From Flavobacterium frigidarium DSM 17623 (GTDB lineage: Bacteria; Bacteroidota; Bacteroidia; Flavobacteriales; Flavobacteriaceae), in contig NZ_AUDO01000022.1 in NCBI RefSeq assembly GCF_000425505.1, positions 1-55,772 of the forward strand: DNA of 55,772 bases, read 5' to 3'. The notes beneath the pieces were generated by a model that did not search any database, was not told the DNA's origin, and saw only the letters and a list, made by a program, of their open reading frames with translations. Both the position numbers and the translations under genes were made by a program. This document shows positions 26,165 to 35,542 of the stretch, piece by piece (the first letter of the stretch is position 1; each line of letters opens with the position of its first letter).

Positions 26165-28744
26165 GTGAATTTAAAAATAATTTTATTGCTCTTTTTTCCG
26201 TTTTTACTCTTTGCCCAAAATGAAATTTCCTTAAAAATAATAGACCCTGACGGAAACCCTATTCAGCGAGCGATTGTAATCGTTTCACAACAGGACAAGC
26301 AAATTAATTACGGTACCACAAATGCCGATGGGATAGTAAACTTAATCCTCCCTACGGGCAATTTTATTTTGACAATAAATAAATTAGGTTTTGAACAAAG
26401 CATCACTGCTGTAATTATTAATAAACCCGAGACTTTCACTATTACACTAAGCAATAAAATAAACAAACTCGAAGATGTCGTCATAAAAAGCCGTCCTAAA
26501 ATAATGAAGATTAAAACGGATACGATTTCCTATAATTTAAAAACTATCGTTGACGGAACCGAAAAAAAAGTAGAAGATATTATTAAAAAATTACCTGGAT
26601 TTGATGTAGACCAAGCGGGGAAAGTCTCCTTTAAAGGGAAAGAAATTAGTAATCTCCTAATTGACGGAAATGAATTTTTTAACAATAAACACCAAATGGC
26701 CACCCAAAATATTGATGCAGATATGATTGATGGCATTGATTTACTGACCAATTATTCAGGATTTTCAGGAGAATATAATGGCGGGACATCAGGTATTGCC
26801 CTCAATTTAAAAACCAAAGAGGGCTACAAGAATAAGTGGATGGGAGATATAGAATCAAAAGTAGGTTATAACAACTCGCTCTTGTTCCATAACAATTTAT
26901 TTAAATTTTCGGGAAAAGGAAATATTGCAGTAATTCTTGATTACAATACAGTAGCTAAAAACCCCATAACTATTGATGACTATGTTGATATGCAAAATAT
27001 TGGTACTATTAAATCATCAGAAAGTGCTTTTAACAACTTTGAAATTCCTACATTCTTAAATCCCAACTCCTATTTTACGGCCCGAAAAAATAGTTTTATG
27101 GCTGTAAATTACACTTACTTAGTAAACCCAAAACTAAAAATTACGGCCAGTACCATTTTGAATAATGCCAATAGTATAGAGATACAAAATAAAAACCAAA
27201 CGAATTTAAATGATGCAAATAACACGTTTAACTTTAGCGATTATAAGGACGCTGATTATTTTTTAAATAACACTAATTTCAAATTAGAATATAAAAAGAG
27301 TAAAAAAACATTTGTCTCTTACGTAATGGGTTTAACACCCGATTCAAATAAAGAAAAAAATGATATTCAGTCTCTGGACAGCATTTATTCACGAGCAGCA
27401 AATAACAATTTTAATTTTGCTCAACAACTCCAAGTACTCACTAGCTTAGGTTCAAAAATAAAATACACTTTTAGTTTTGTGAATAAATTCAGTAGGATTG
27501 ATAAGTCATTAATGCTAAATACAACCAGCGATTTTTTTGACACTGACCGTGCTCAATTAAACCAAAACATCAAACAAAGAAATAGCTCTTACGCAATTAA
27601 TAACACTTTCTCATTTCCTTCCAAAAAAGGAACATACGCTGTGAAGTTAAATCTGCTTCATGATAAAAACATTTTTGACTCACAAGTAGATCAACTGGCA
27701 AACTATACTAACAATTTAGATTTCACAACCCAAAAAATAGAATTGATCCCTTCATGGAAAAGGCAATGGAACAATAAATGGAACTCAACTTTAGCGGCTA
27801 AATTGACTTATAACAACGTCTACTTAGAACCGAAACAATCATCATTTTATAGAATAGAACCATTGTTGCGTATTGGGTATGCAATTAGTAGTTATAACAG
27901 TCTATCGTTTAATTACACCATCAATCACAAATTACCTCTAATAGAAGAATTGCAATCTAACAACAGCATTCTTGACTTTCAAACTATAAAAGGAAATAGT
28001 TTGATTAATTATAACCAAATCAGCCCCTCTAATGAATTTTCTATAGAATACCAAAACATCAATAGCCGAAATCAGAGTGTTTTATTTACAACCCTAAATT
28101 ACAGCACAAATGCTCCAGTATTTACTACCAACACAAATTATGAAACTTCGTCAATAATTATCGAACCAATTTTAGCTGATAGAAATAAGCTTATAAATGG
28201 ATTAGCACTGTATCATCTAAAGTTTTCAAAAATACCACTGTCATTAAAAAATACAGTTTTGTATAGATACAGCTCGGGAGATTCACAAATAAATACTTTT
28301 GAGAATACATTAAAAACAAAATTACTATCGACAACAACTACATTACAATCTAATTTTAAAAAGACAATAATGCAATTCGACTTGGGGTTTAATTACAGGA
28401 ACACTTCATTTGAACAATCTATAAATTCATTTGCTAATGTTACTTCAACATTTGAATTATCACTTCTTGTAAAAGGACATATCGAAAACAAATTTAAATG
28501 GGATGTTGGAATAAATAGAAATTATCAAAACTCCGACTATGCTACCAACACTATAAACTTTTTAAACACAAATTTAGAATACCTGTTGAGCAAAAAAGTG
28601 AAAATTAAGTGCAATGGTTTTAACCTTTTAAATTTGAACAACAGTAAAATAATTAAGACAAATCTAGACACGGCTTTTTTCACGGAAACAATTACACAAG
28701 TGATGCCTGGATATGTTTTGGTAGGTCTCAATTATTCCTACTAG
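26165..28744 (+). CDS. TonB-dependent-receptor-like outer membrane protein
   Basis: An 859-residue protein starting with GTG at 26165. It has a signal peptide (about 1-18, ending LLFAQ), a CarboxypepD_reg-like domain (about 20-100), a plug-like region (about 115-215; VEDIIKKLPGFDVDQAGKVSF and NLLIDGNEFF) and a long barrel ending VLVGLNYSY. The plug belongs to the group found beside GLPGLI proteins rather than to SusC. It is the last gene of a three-gene operon. The transported substrate, if any, is unknown. No terminator with a strong stem was seen after it. Confidence 0.82.
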   Translation: MNLKIILLLFFPFLLFAQNEISLKIIDPDGNPIQRAIVIVSQQDKQINYGTTNADGIVNLILPTGNFILTINKLGFEQSITAVIINKPETFTITLSNKINKLEDVVIKSRPKIMKIKTDTISYNLKTIVDGTEKKVEDIIKKLPGFDVDQAGKVSFKGKEISNLLIDGNEFFNNKHQMATQNIDADMIDGIDLLTNYSGFSGEYNGGTSGIALNLKTKEGYKNKWMGDIESKVGYNNSLLFHNNLFKFSGKGNIAVILDYNTVAKNPITIDDYVDMQNIGTIKSSESAFNNFEIPTFLNPNSYFTARKNSFMAVNYTYLVNPKLKITASTILNNANSIEIQNKNQTNLNDANNTFNFSDYKDADYFLNNTNFKLEYKKSKKTFVSYVMGLTPDSNKEKNDIQSLDSIYSRAANNNFNFAQQLQVLTSLGSKIKYTFSFVNKFSRIDKSLMLNTTSDFFDTDRAQLNQNIKQRNSSYAINNTFSFPSKKGTYAVKLNLLHDKNIFDSQVDQLANYTNNLDFTTQKIELIPSWKRQWNNKWNSTLAAKLTYNNVYLEPKQSSFYRIEPLLRIGYAISSYNSLSFNYTINHKLPLIEELQSNNSILDFQTIKGNSLINYNQISPSNEFSIEYQNINSRNQSVLFTTLNYSTNAPVFTTNTNYETSSIIIEPILADRNKLINGLALYHLKFSKIPLSLKNTVLYRYSSGDSQINTFENTLKTKLLSTTTTLQSNFKKTIMQFDLGFNYRNTSFEQSINSFANVTSTFELSLLVKGHIENKFKWDVGINRNYQNSDYATNTINFLNTNLEYLLSKKVKIKCNGFNLLNLNNSKIIKTNLDTAFFTETITQVMPGYVLVGLNYSY

Positions 28745-28797
28745 TATTAAAATTCTTAAATTATTCTTACTAAAAAAACCAAACTATCTTTTTTTTT

Positions 28798-28805
28798 TAC
28801 CTTTG
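28798..28805 (+). promoter_or_regulatory. -7 element of the SDR gene, 4 bp before the ATG
   Basis: TACCTTTG fits TAnnTTTG exactly and lies so close to the ATG at 28810 that the transcript should be leaderless or nearly so. Confidence 0.6.
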
Positions 28806-28809
28806 TAAA

Positions 28810-29811
28810 ATGATATTAATTACAGGAGGAACAGGCCTTGTTGGCTCACACATATTACTACATTTAATTGAATCTAAAAATCTTAGAAATGGCCAGATAC
28901 GCGCCATTTATAGAGATACAGATAGCATTCAAAAAACAAAAAACTTATTTGCTCATTACAGTAAAAGCACATTATTTGAGGCTATTGAATGGTTCAAAGC
29001 CGATGTGACAAATGTGCCATTATTAGAGAAAGCGTTTGAAGGAATTGATTGCGTTTATCATTGTGCTGCCATTATTTCTTTCGATCAAAAAGATGAAGAT
29101 AAAATGCGAAAAATCAACATTGAAGGGACAGCCAACATTGTTAATTTAAGTATCGCAAACAAAATCACAAGGCTGTGCTACATAAGTTCTACAGCCGCGT
29201 TAGGTGATTTAGCACCCAATGAAACTGAAGTCACCGAAGAATCACAATGGAATCCGGATCGTTCTCACAATGATTATGCTATTTCGAAATACGGTGCCGA
29301 AATGGAAATTTGGAGAGGACAACAAGAAGGCCTTGACGTAATTATTGTAAATCCTGGTGTAATTATAGGACCTGGTTTTACTGATCAAGGAAGTGGCTTA
29401 TTGTTTAAAAGAGTCAAAAAAGGACTGGCATTTTATACGACAGGAATTACCGGTTTTATCGCTGTAACAGATGTTGCGTATAGCTGTGTTTACCTCATGG
29501 AAAGCGAGTATAAAAACGAAAAGTATATTTTAATCGCTGAAAACAATTCTTATAAAAATATTTTAAGTGCCATTGCAGACAATCTCAAAGTTAAACGACC
29601 ATCTATAGCGGTGAATCCTATAGCTTTAGAAGTTTTATGGAGACTAGACCTTGCTGTATCTTTTGTTTTTAGAAAAAAACGTGGGTTTACTAAGGCCACT
29701 GCAAGAGGAGCCTACTCTCAAGTTATTTTTTCGAATGAGAAAATAAAAAAAGCCCTCGATAAACCTTTACAGAATATCGAGGACTATATAAAAAATAATA
29801 CGTTTTTGTAA
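28810..29811 (+). CDS. NAD(P)-dependent extended SDR (epimerase/dehydratase family)
   Basis: A 333-residue Rossmann-fold protein. The nucleotide-binding motif GGTGLVG is at residues 6-12, the active-site pair YAISK (Tyr and Lys) follows a Ser in YISSTAALGD. It belongs to the broad NAD-dependent epimerase/dehydratase family; the substrate (sugar nucleotide, hydroxysteroid-like or flavonol-like) cannot be told from sequence. It is convergent with the DUF4296 gene with 3 bp between stops and is a monocistronic unit with its own promoter. Confidence 0.88.
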   Translation: MILITGGTGLVGSHILLHLIESKNLRNGQIRAIYRDTDSIQKTKNLFAHYSKSTLFEAIEWFKADVTNVPLLEKAFEGIDCVYHCAAIISFDQKDEDKMRKINIEGTANIVNLSIANKITRLCYISSTAALGDLAPNETEVTEESQWNPDRSHNDYAISKYGAEMEIWRGQQEGLDVIIVNPGVIIGPGFTDQGSGLLFKRVKKGLAFYTTGITGFIAVTDVAYSCVYLMESEYKNEKYILIAENNSYKNILSAIADNLKVKRPSIAVNPIALEVLWRLDLAVSFVFRKKRGFTKATARGAYSQVIFSNEKIKKALDKPLQNIEDYIKNNTFL

Positions 29812-29814
29812 CTT

Positions 29815-30327
29815 TTATTTCTGTTGAGGAGGTTGCGGTAAGTTTTGACTCTTAGTTATAACTGCCGCTTTCCTCAATTTAGCAGGTCTGCTTTTTAAAA
29901 TCGCATCGCTTAGCGTATCCAATTCGAGAGGTTTACTCTCGCTCACTTTTATGGAGTCTTTTGCTAGTTTATTTTTATTCTCCCTCTTTAATATCGTGTC
30001 GATAGCTGCTTTTTTTGTATCTAATCGCTTAATTACAATATCAAACATTTCCTTATACGCCACATAATTTGAAGCATAATACACATTGCTTTTAGCAAAT
30101 TGCAAACTATCTACTTGGTATTTTTTTAAAATAAATTTTGAAGGATTGATTTCCAAGCTATCTCTTGAAACATCTGTTTGGTATTTCATACCATCTAGAA
30201 GCGACAAATCATACATAATATCAATCATCTTCTCTTTTGCGATAAGTCCTTTTGGTTTTTCGACCACTTCGTTCTTACAGCTAAAAGTTGCAATTAGTAT
30301 TATAAATAAACAAACAGCTTTCTTCAT
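29815..30327 (-). CDS. DUF4296-domain lipoprotein
   Basis: The protein has 170 residues. A lipoprotein signal ends at Cys17 (ATFSCK). The DUF4296 region spans about 25-110 (LIAKEKMIDIMYDLSLLDG...KYQVDSLQFAKSNVYYASN), followed by a basic, proline-ending tail. The family is common in Bacteroidota and of unknown function. It is 9 bp downstream of the dihydroorotase gene and ends that operon. Confidence 0.85.
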   Translation of the reverse strand: MKKAVCLFIILIATFSCKNEVVEKPKGLIAKEKMIDIMYDLSLLDGMKYQTDVSRDSLEINPSKFILKKYQVDSLQFAKSNVYYASNYVAYKEMFDIVIKRLDTKKAAIDTILKRENKNKLAKDSIKVSESKPLELDTLSDAILKSRPAKLRKAAVITKSQNLPQPPQQK

Positions 30328-30336
30328 ATTTATTAC

Positions 30337-31677
30337 TTATCGGTCAAATGAAAGTCTTTTTCCTGCACGGATATCCTTCACTTTGAACAAATTATAAACT
30401 AATTTTCCATTTACAAAGGTGTGTGTAATTCTCGATTTGAATGTAAATCCTTCAAATGGAGACCATCCACATTTTGCAAAGATATTTTCTTTCTTTACAC
30501 TCCATGGCAATCCAGAATTCACGATTACTAAATCGGCAAAATAACCCTCTTTAATAAATCCGCGTTTTTCGATTTTAAAAATTTTAGCCGGATTGTGGCA
30601 CATTTTTTCCACAATTTTCTCTACACTAATTTTTCCTTGTAAGTGTGACTCAAACATTGCTACAACAGCATGCTGAACGAGTGGTCCTCCAGAAGGCGCT
30701 TTTAAATACGGCTGCTTTTTCTCTTCAAGAGTGTGAGGAGCGTGATCAGTTGCAATAACATCGATTCTGTCATCAAGCAACGCTTCCCATAATACCTTTC
30801 TATCGTTTGCTGTTTTTACTGCAGGGTTCCATTTGATAAGGTTTCCTTTAGTAGCATAATCATCATTTGTAAACCACAGGTGATGAATACATACTTCGGC
30901 AGTGATTTTCTTTTGTTCTAACGGAATTTTGTTTGTGAATAAATCCATTTCTTTCGCCGTCGAAAGGTGAAAAATATGCAAACGTGCACCCGTTTTTTTA
31001 GCTAGAGCTACTGCTTTAGAAGATGAAATATAACAAGCTTCCTCTGATCTAATCAAGTGGTGCGCAGTTACTGGAACATCATCTCCATATTCAGCAATAT
31101 ATTTAGCAGTATTTTCTCTTATTGTTGCTTCGTCTTCACAGTGAACAGCAATAAGCATATCAGTACTTGAGAAAATCTTTTCTAAAGTTGCTTCATTATC
31201 CACTAACATATTCCCTGTAGATGATCCCAAGAAAATCTTGATACCTGCTACTGTTTTAGGATCTGTTTTTAATACTTCTTCTAGATTATCATTAGTAGCA
31301 CCCATCATAAACGAATAATTCGCATAAGAACGATTTGCTGCTAACTGATATTTTTCCTCTAGAATTTCTTGAGTAACTGCATTAGGAACAGTATTAGGTT
31401 GTTCAATAAAAGTGGTAATACCTCCAGCTACTGCGGCTCTTGATTCTGATTCAATGTCTCCTTTATGTGTTAGTCCAGGCTCTCTAAAATGTACTTGGTC
31501 ATCAATGGCACCAGGAATTAAATAATTCCCTTCAGCATCAATGATCATACAATTAGAAGATTTTGCGCTAATACTTTCTGAAACTTCAACAATTAAGTCG
31601 TCTTCAATTAACACGTCGCCTTCAAAAATCACTCCTTCATTTACTATTCTGGCATTTTTAATTAAAACACTATTCAT
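30337..31677 (-). CDS. pyrC: Dihydroorotase
   Basis: A 446-residue amidohydrolase of the type I dihydroorotase group. It has VHFREPGLTHKGD near residues 62-74, a central metal-site HIFHLSTAKE, AEVCIHHLWF and the late IATDHAPHT. It catalyses cyclisation of carbamoyl-aspartate to dihydroorotate in pyrimidine synthesis. The usual first metal motif is HxH; here it reads Gln61-Val-His63, so one ligand is replaced. The other ligands look intact. It is 11 bp after the mannosyltransferase gene and 9 bp before the DUF4296 gene. Confidence 0.9.
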   Translation of the reverse strand: MNSVLIKNARIVNEGVIFEGDVLIEDDLIVEVSESISAKSSNCMIIDAEGNYLIPGAIDDQVHFREPGLTHKGDIESESRAAVAGGITTFIEQPNTVPNAVTQEILEEKYQLAANRSYANYSFMMGATNDNLEEVLKTDPKTVAGIKIFLGSSTGNMLVDNEATLEKIFSSTDMLIAVHCEDEATIRENTAKYIAEYGDDVPVTAHHLIRSEEACYISSSKAVALAKKTGARLHIFHLSTAKEMDLFTNKIPLEQKKITAEVCIHHLWFTNDDYATKGNLIKWNPAVKTANDRKVLWEALLDDRIDVIATDHAPHTLEEKKQPYLKAPSGGPLVQHAVVAMFESHLQGKISVEKIVEKMCHNPAKIFKIEKRGFIKEGYFADLVIVNSGLPWSVKKENIFAKCGWSPFEGFTFKSRITHTFVNGKLVYNLFKVKDIRAGKRLSFDR

Positions 31678-31688
31678 TGTAATCTTTC

Positions 31689-32414
31689 TTATAAGGTATT
31701 AAATAATTTTTTTATTCTTAGTGATATCACTCCAAAGACAGCTTCTACAATAATAGAATTACTCATCTTAGAGACTCCCTTAGTTCTATCTGTAAAAATA
31801 ATAGGCACTTCAGAAATTTTAAAGTCTTTGCTAAAGGTACGATACTTCATTTCGATTTGAAAAGCATAGCCCACAAATTTAATTCGATCTAAACCTATTT
31901 TTTCCAAAACTTCTTTCTTATAACATACAAACCCTGCTGTGGCATCGTGAATTTGCATTCCTGTAATAATGCGTACATATACAGAGGCAAAATAAGACAT
32001 CAACACTCTGCTTAACGGCCAGTTTACCACATTAACTCCGGTAACATAGCGCGAACCTATTGCTAGATCTGCGTTTCCAAAGTGGCAAGCATTATAGAGT
32101 TTCTCTAAATCGTCAGGATTGTGTGAAAAATCAGCATCCATTTCGAATATAAAATCATAGTTGTGTCGCAATGCCCATTTAAAACCATGCACATAAGCAG
32201 TTCCTAAACCAGATTTCTTTTTTCTAACCTCTAGAAATAGCCGTCCTTCAAACTCTTCTTGTAATAAACGCACTCTGTCTGCAGTGTGATCCGGAGAATT
32301 ATCGTCAATAATAAGAACGTGAAATGGTTTGTGCTGCGAAAGAACTGCTCTCACAATACTCTCTATGTTTTCAATCTCGTTATAGGTAGGAATTATAACA
32401 ATACAATCGTTCAT
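31689..32414 (-). CDS. Polyprenol monophosphomannose synthase (DPM1-like GT2)
   Basis: The protein has 241 residues, a GT-A fold glycosyltransferase of family 2. IIPTYNEIENI is near residues 7-17, the nucleotide site IDDNSPDHTAD, and the metal-binding MDADFSHNP. It moves a sugar, usually mannose, from a nucleotide sugar to polyprenyl phosphate at the membrane. There is no C-terminal GtrA-like membrane domain. It has a perfect -7 box upstream and heads the operon with pyrC and the DUF4296 gene. Confidence 0.9.
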   Translation of the reverse strand: MNDCIVIIPTYNEIENIESIVRAVLSQHKPFHVLIIDDNSPDHTADRVRLLQEEFEGRLFLEVRKKKSGLGTAYVHGFKWALRHNYDFIFEMDADFSHNPDDLEKLYNACHFGNADLAIGSRYVTGVNVVNWPLSRVLMSYFASVYVRIITGMQIHDATAGFVCYKKEVLEKIGLDRIKFVGYAFQIEMKYRTFSKDFKISEVPIIFTDRTKGVSKMSNSIIVEAVFGVISLRIKKLFNTL

Positions 32415-32433
32415 ATATCTTGTAATTTCAGCG

Positions 32434-32441
32434 CAAAAGTA
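32434..32441 (-). promoter_or_regulatory. -7 element of the glycosyltransferase operon
   Basis: TACTTTTG on the minus strand, 19 bp before the ATG at 32414, fits TAnnTTTG exactly. It is part of a divergent promoter region with the DUF4271 gene. Confidence 0.6.
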
Positions 32442-32503
32442 ACATTTTTATGCCATTTGACTCATAATAAAATTATAATAAAAAGATTCATCTAAAAAAT
32501 TAG

Positions 32504-32511
32504 TAATTTTG
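32504..32511 (+). promoter_or_regulatory. -7 element of the DUF4271 gene, 7 bp before the ATG
   Basis: TAATTTTG fits TAnnTTTG exactly; the expected start of transcription is at or next to the A of the ATG. Confidence 0.6.
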
Positions 32512-32518
32512 CCCCGCT

Positions 32519-33190
32519 ATGACGGAACACTTACTTGAAACTAGGATAATAGAAAACAAAGATTGGGCGACCTTTTTATTTGTTTTTACATTTGCATTAA
32601 TTGCTTTCACAAAATCGGTGTATGAAAATCGTTTTGGTGATTTTATGAACTTGTTATTCTCTGACAAATATTCTAAGGTATATCGTGACAGTAGCAACAT
32701 AAAAAGTACCTTTACAGTGGCTTTATTTATCGCACAGTTAATTTCGTTTGCCTTCTTTATTCAGCTCACGCTCAACTTATTTGGTTTTGCATCAAAGACT
32801 GATTGGTTGCTTTTCATTCAAATAACTACCTTACTTACTTTCTTTATTTTTGCTAAATACCTTATCGAAAAGATTATAGCTACCTCATTTAACATAGAGG
32901 AATTTGCAGAGCAATTTAACTTACAAAAAGTGACTTATCGCACCTATATAGGACTTTTAATACTACCAATCAATATTATTTTATTCTATTACGATACATT
33001 TTCTACAAATATTCCGTTAATTATTATCACTATAATTTTGATAATGAATACCTTAACTTATTTAATATCAATAAAAAAGTATCAAAAACTAATATTAGGT
33101 AAGTTGTTTTATTTTATTTTATATCTTTGCACTTTGGAAATAGCCCCCTATTTTTTTATGTATTATTGGTTTACAAAAGGTAGCGCTTAG
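32519..33190 (+). CDS. DUF4271-domain membrane protein
   Basis: A 223-residue protein with about five to six hydrophobic segments, matching DUF4271 (NKDWATFLFVFTFALIAFTKS, YRTYIGLLILPINIILFYY). Its function is unknown. In Bacteroidota it usually precedes hemD as it does here, with a 12-bp gap. It should be in the inner membrane. The promoter nearly abuts the start codon. Confidence 0.85.
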   Translation: MTEHLLETRIIENKDWATFLFVFTFALIAFTKSVYENRFGDFMNLLFSDKYSKVYRDSSNIKSTFTVALFIAQLISFAFFIQLTLNLFGFASKTDWLLFIQITTLLTFFIFAKYLIEKIIATSFNIEEFAEQFNLQKVTYRTYIGLLILPINIILFYYDTFSTNIPLIIITIILIMNTLTYLISIKKYQKLILGKLFYFILYLCTLEIAPYFFMYYWFTKGSA

Positions 33191-33202
33191 AAAAAATAAA
33201 AT

Positions 33203-33952
33203 ATGAAAGTGAAAACAATTTTGGTGTCACAACCCGAGCCTAAAGTGGAAAATTCTCCTTACTTTGAGCTTCAACAAAAGCATAAAGTAAAAATTGATTT
33301 CAGACCTTTTATTCACATAGAAGGAGTTAATGCTAAAGAGATCCGACTTCAAAAAATCGATCTAAATCATTATACTGCAATTATTTTAACTAGTAGAAAT
33401 GCGGTAGATCATTTTTTTAGAGTTGCCGAAGAAATGCGTTTCAAAGTTCCTGAGACTTTAAAGTATTTCTGTCAATCTGAAGCAGTTGCTTATTACTTAC
33501 AAAAGTATGTTGTTTACAGAAAACGTAAAATATATGTAGGGCCTAAAGATTTTGCTGATTTATCTCCATTGATCAAAAAATACAAAGATGAGAAGTTCTT
33601 ACTTCCTGCTTCTGATCAATTAAATGCTGATGCGCCAATTGTATTAGATAGCTTAAAAGTAGACTGGACTGCAGCCGTTTTTTACAAAACTGTAATGAGC
33701 GACCTATCTGATTTAGCTGATGTTTATTATGATGTGCTAGCGTTTTTTAGTCCAACAGGAATAAAATCACTTTATAAAAACTTCCCAAATTTCGAACAAA
33801 ACGACACTCGTATTGCCGTATTTGGAAGCACTACTCAAAAAGAAGCATTGGATCACGGTTTAAGAATCGATATTCTTGCACCTACACCAGACACACCTTC
33901 AATGACAATGGCCATTGAAAAATACATTATAGAAGCAAACAAATCAAAATAA
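33203..33952 (+). CDS. hemD: Uroporphyrinogen-III synthase
   Basis: The protein has 249 residues with the two-lobed HemD pattern: TAIILTSRNAVDHFF near residues 54-68, KIYVGPKDF near 110, and the C-terminal DVLAFFSPTGIKSLYKNFP with IAVFGSTTQKEA. It closes and inverts the linear tetrapyrrole in haem synthesis. HemD sequences are poorly conserved, so the call rests on pattern plus the DUF4271 neighbour. A terminator follows. Confidence 0.85.
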   Translation: MKVKTILVSQPEPKVENSPYFELQQKHKVKIDFRPFIHIEGVNAKEIRLQKIDLNHYTAIILTSRNAVDHFFRVAEEMRFKVPETLKYFCQSEAVAYYLQKYVVYRKRKIYVGPKDFADLSPLIKKYKDEKFLLPASDQLNADAPIVLDSLKVDWTAAVFYKTVMSDLSDLADVYYDVLAFFSPTGIKSLYKNFPNFEQNDTRIAVFGSTTQKEALDHGLRIDILAPTPDTPSMTMAIEKYIIEANKSK

Positions 33953-33970
33953 GATTTGACACAAATATTT

Positions 33971-33998
33971 AAAAGCCACTATTTATTTAGTGGCTTTT
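33971..33998 (+). terminator. Terminator of hemD
   Basis: A perfect 11-bp stem (AAAAGCCACTA / TAGTGGCTTTT) with a 6-nt loop, followed by T residues. Confidence 0.9.
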
Positions 33999-34056
33999 TT
34001 TTATGTCGTTATTTTTCAAATTCGAATAATTAACTTGATAATAATCGTTTTTTGAC

Positions 34057-34064
34057 TACATTTG
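34057..34064 (+). promoter_or_regulatory. -7 element of the Lrp-family gene
   Basis: TACATTTG fits TAnnTTTG exactly, 49 bp before the ATG at 34114. Confidence 0.55.
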
Positions 34065-34113
34065 ATTTTCAATAATAACTAAAACAGCTTGTTTTAGTTC
34101 CAAATAACAACTC

Positions 34114-34584
34114 ATGAAAATCAATTCACTTGTAGTAGAAATAGATGGTATCGATAAGGAGATTTTGCGCGATCTAATGCAAGATGCCCGAAAACCCATT
34201 TTACAAATTGCAAATAAAATTGGAATTTCTGGTGCGGCAATTCACCAGCGTTTGCGCAAGCTTGAGCAATCAGGGGTTATATCTGGATCTAAATTCACGG
34301 TGAACCACAAAATACTGGGCTACAACACCATGGCATTTGTGGGAGTATATCTTGACAAAGCACTTCGCAATCCCGAAGCTGTAAAAGAGCTTAAAAAAAT
34401 ACCCGAAGTATTAGAATGCCACTACACCACTGGGAACTGGTCAATTTTAATCAAAATTATTTGTCGTGATAACGAACATTTAATGCACATGCTTAACACC
34501 AAAATACAAGCCATAGAAGGCGTTTCACGAACAGAAACATTCATATCACTAGACCAACAAATCAACCGCCAGATTCAGCTTTAA
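34114..34584 (+). CDS. Lrp/AsnC-family transcriptional regulator
   Basis: A 156-residue protein. A helix-turn-helix domain covers about 12-60 (DKEILRDLMQDARKPILQIA, GAAIHQRLRKLEQSGVI) and the RAM ligand-binding domain about 68-150 (VGVYLDKALRNPEAVKEL, TGNWSILIKIICRDNEHL). Members respond to amino acids and act as octamers. It stands alone between terminators, so its targets cannot be inferred. Confidence 0.93.
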   Translation: MKINSLVVEIDGIDKEILRDLMQDARKPILQIANKIGISGAAIHQRLRKLEQSGVISGSKFTVNHKILGYNTMAFVGVYLDKALRNPEAVKELKKIPEVLECHYTTGNWSILIKIICRDNEHLMHMLNTKIQAIEGVSRTETFISLDQQINRQIQL

Positions 34585-34616
34585 ATTCAGTTTCAAGAAA
34601 AAAATCTAATTCATAA

Positions 34617-34653
34617 AAAAGCCTTACTAATCGCTACGAATAGTAAGGCTTTT
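34617..34653. terminator. Bidirectional terminator between the lrp-like and yugP-like genes
   Basis: A perfect 13-bp stem (AAAAGCCTTACTA / TAGTAAGGCTTTT) with an 11-nt loop lies between convergent genes. Confidence 0.9.
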
Positions 34654-34673
34654 ACATTTATATATAAAATAAT

Positions 34674-35366
34674 TTAATCTCTACGACTACCTGCTCCCAT
34701 GTAAATTGAAATGTAATATAGCAAAGTCGCAATCGAACCTAAAGCTGCAACGACATAGGTTCTCGCTGCCCATTTTAAAGCATCTTTTGCCCCTGCCTGC
34801 TCTTGCTGTGTTAGCATTCGTTTGTTTTCTAACCAAGCTAAAGCACGATTACTAGCATCATACTCCACCGGTAAAGTAACAATAGAAAAAATGGTAGTTG
34901 CTGCAAAAAGTACAATTCCACCAAGTAATAAAGTTGGAAAAGAATTAATTAGCAAAATCCCTCCTATCAAAACCCACTGCATGTATTTTGAAGCCACATT
35001 AACAAATGGTACCAACTTAGAACGCATCGTTAACCATTGATAACCTACAGCATGTTGCACCGCATGACCACACTCGTGAGCCGCTACTGCTGCTGCTGCT
35101 GCATTACGCTGGTTATAAACTGCCTCACTTAAATTCACCGTCTTATCCATAGGATTGTAATGATCTGTCAATCTACCTGGAGTAGAAATAACACGCACAT
35201 CGCGAATTCCGTTATCGGCAAGCATTTTTTCAGCTATCTCAGCACCCGACATTCCGTTTTGTAAATGCAATTTAGAATACTGCTCAAATTTACTTTTTAG
35301 CCTTGAGCTCACTAACCAACTGAAAAGCATAATTGCTCCAGCAAGAATTAAATAACCCATTCCCAT
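34674..35366 (-). CDS. Zinc metallopeptidase, YugP family
   Basis: A 230-residue membrane protein. An N-terminal membrane segment (about 4-20) is followed by the zinc motif HECGH at residues 97-101 (AAHECGHAVQHA) and two to three further hydrophobic segments (about 125-165 and 205-225). Later YDASNRALAWLE holds the third-ligand region. The family is annotated as neutral zinc metalloprotease; its substrate is unknown. It is a single gene between terminators. Confidence 0.9.
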   Translation of the reverse strand: MGMGYLILAGAIMLFSWLVSSRLKSKFEQYSKLHLQNGMSGAEIAEKMLADNGIRDVRVISTPGRLTDHYNPMDKTVNLSEAVYNQRNAAAAAVAAHECGHAVQHAVGYQWLTMRSKLVPFVNVASKYMQWVLIGGILLINSFPTLLLGGIVLFAATTIFSIVTLPVEYDASNRALAWLENKRMLTQQEQAGAKDALKWAARTYVVAALGSIATLLYYISIYMGAGSRRD

Positions 35367-35471
35367 ATCTCTGTCTTTTAGAATTTTAATTATATATACT
35401 ATGCAATATCAAAATTTGAACCAAATTAATGAAATGCCAATTTGACACCGTTTAAATATACGTAAAATAAA

Positions 35472-35506
35472 AAATCCAAATTCCAGTAGAATCGGAATTT
35501 GGATTT
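35472..35506 (-). terminator. Terminator of leuS
   Basis: A perfect 13-bp stem (AAATCCAAATTCC / GGAATTTGGATTT) with a 9-nt loop and a T run on the minus strand. Confidence 0.88.
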
Positions 35507-35542
35507 AATTATATAACTACAAACTTAATAACAAGTTTTTTA

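Noticed and set aside
34030..34064. Possible Pho box before the Lrp-like gene
   Set aside because: One TTAACTT occurs upstream of TACATTTG, but it is one base out of register and no second repeat is present.
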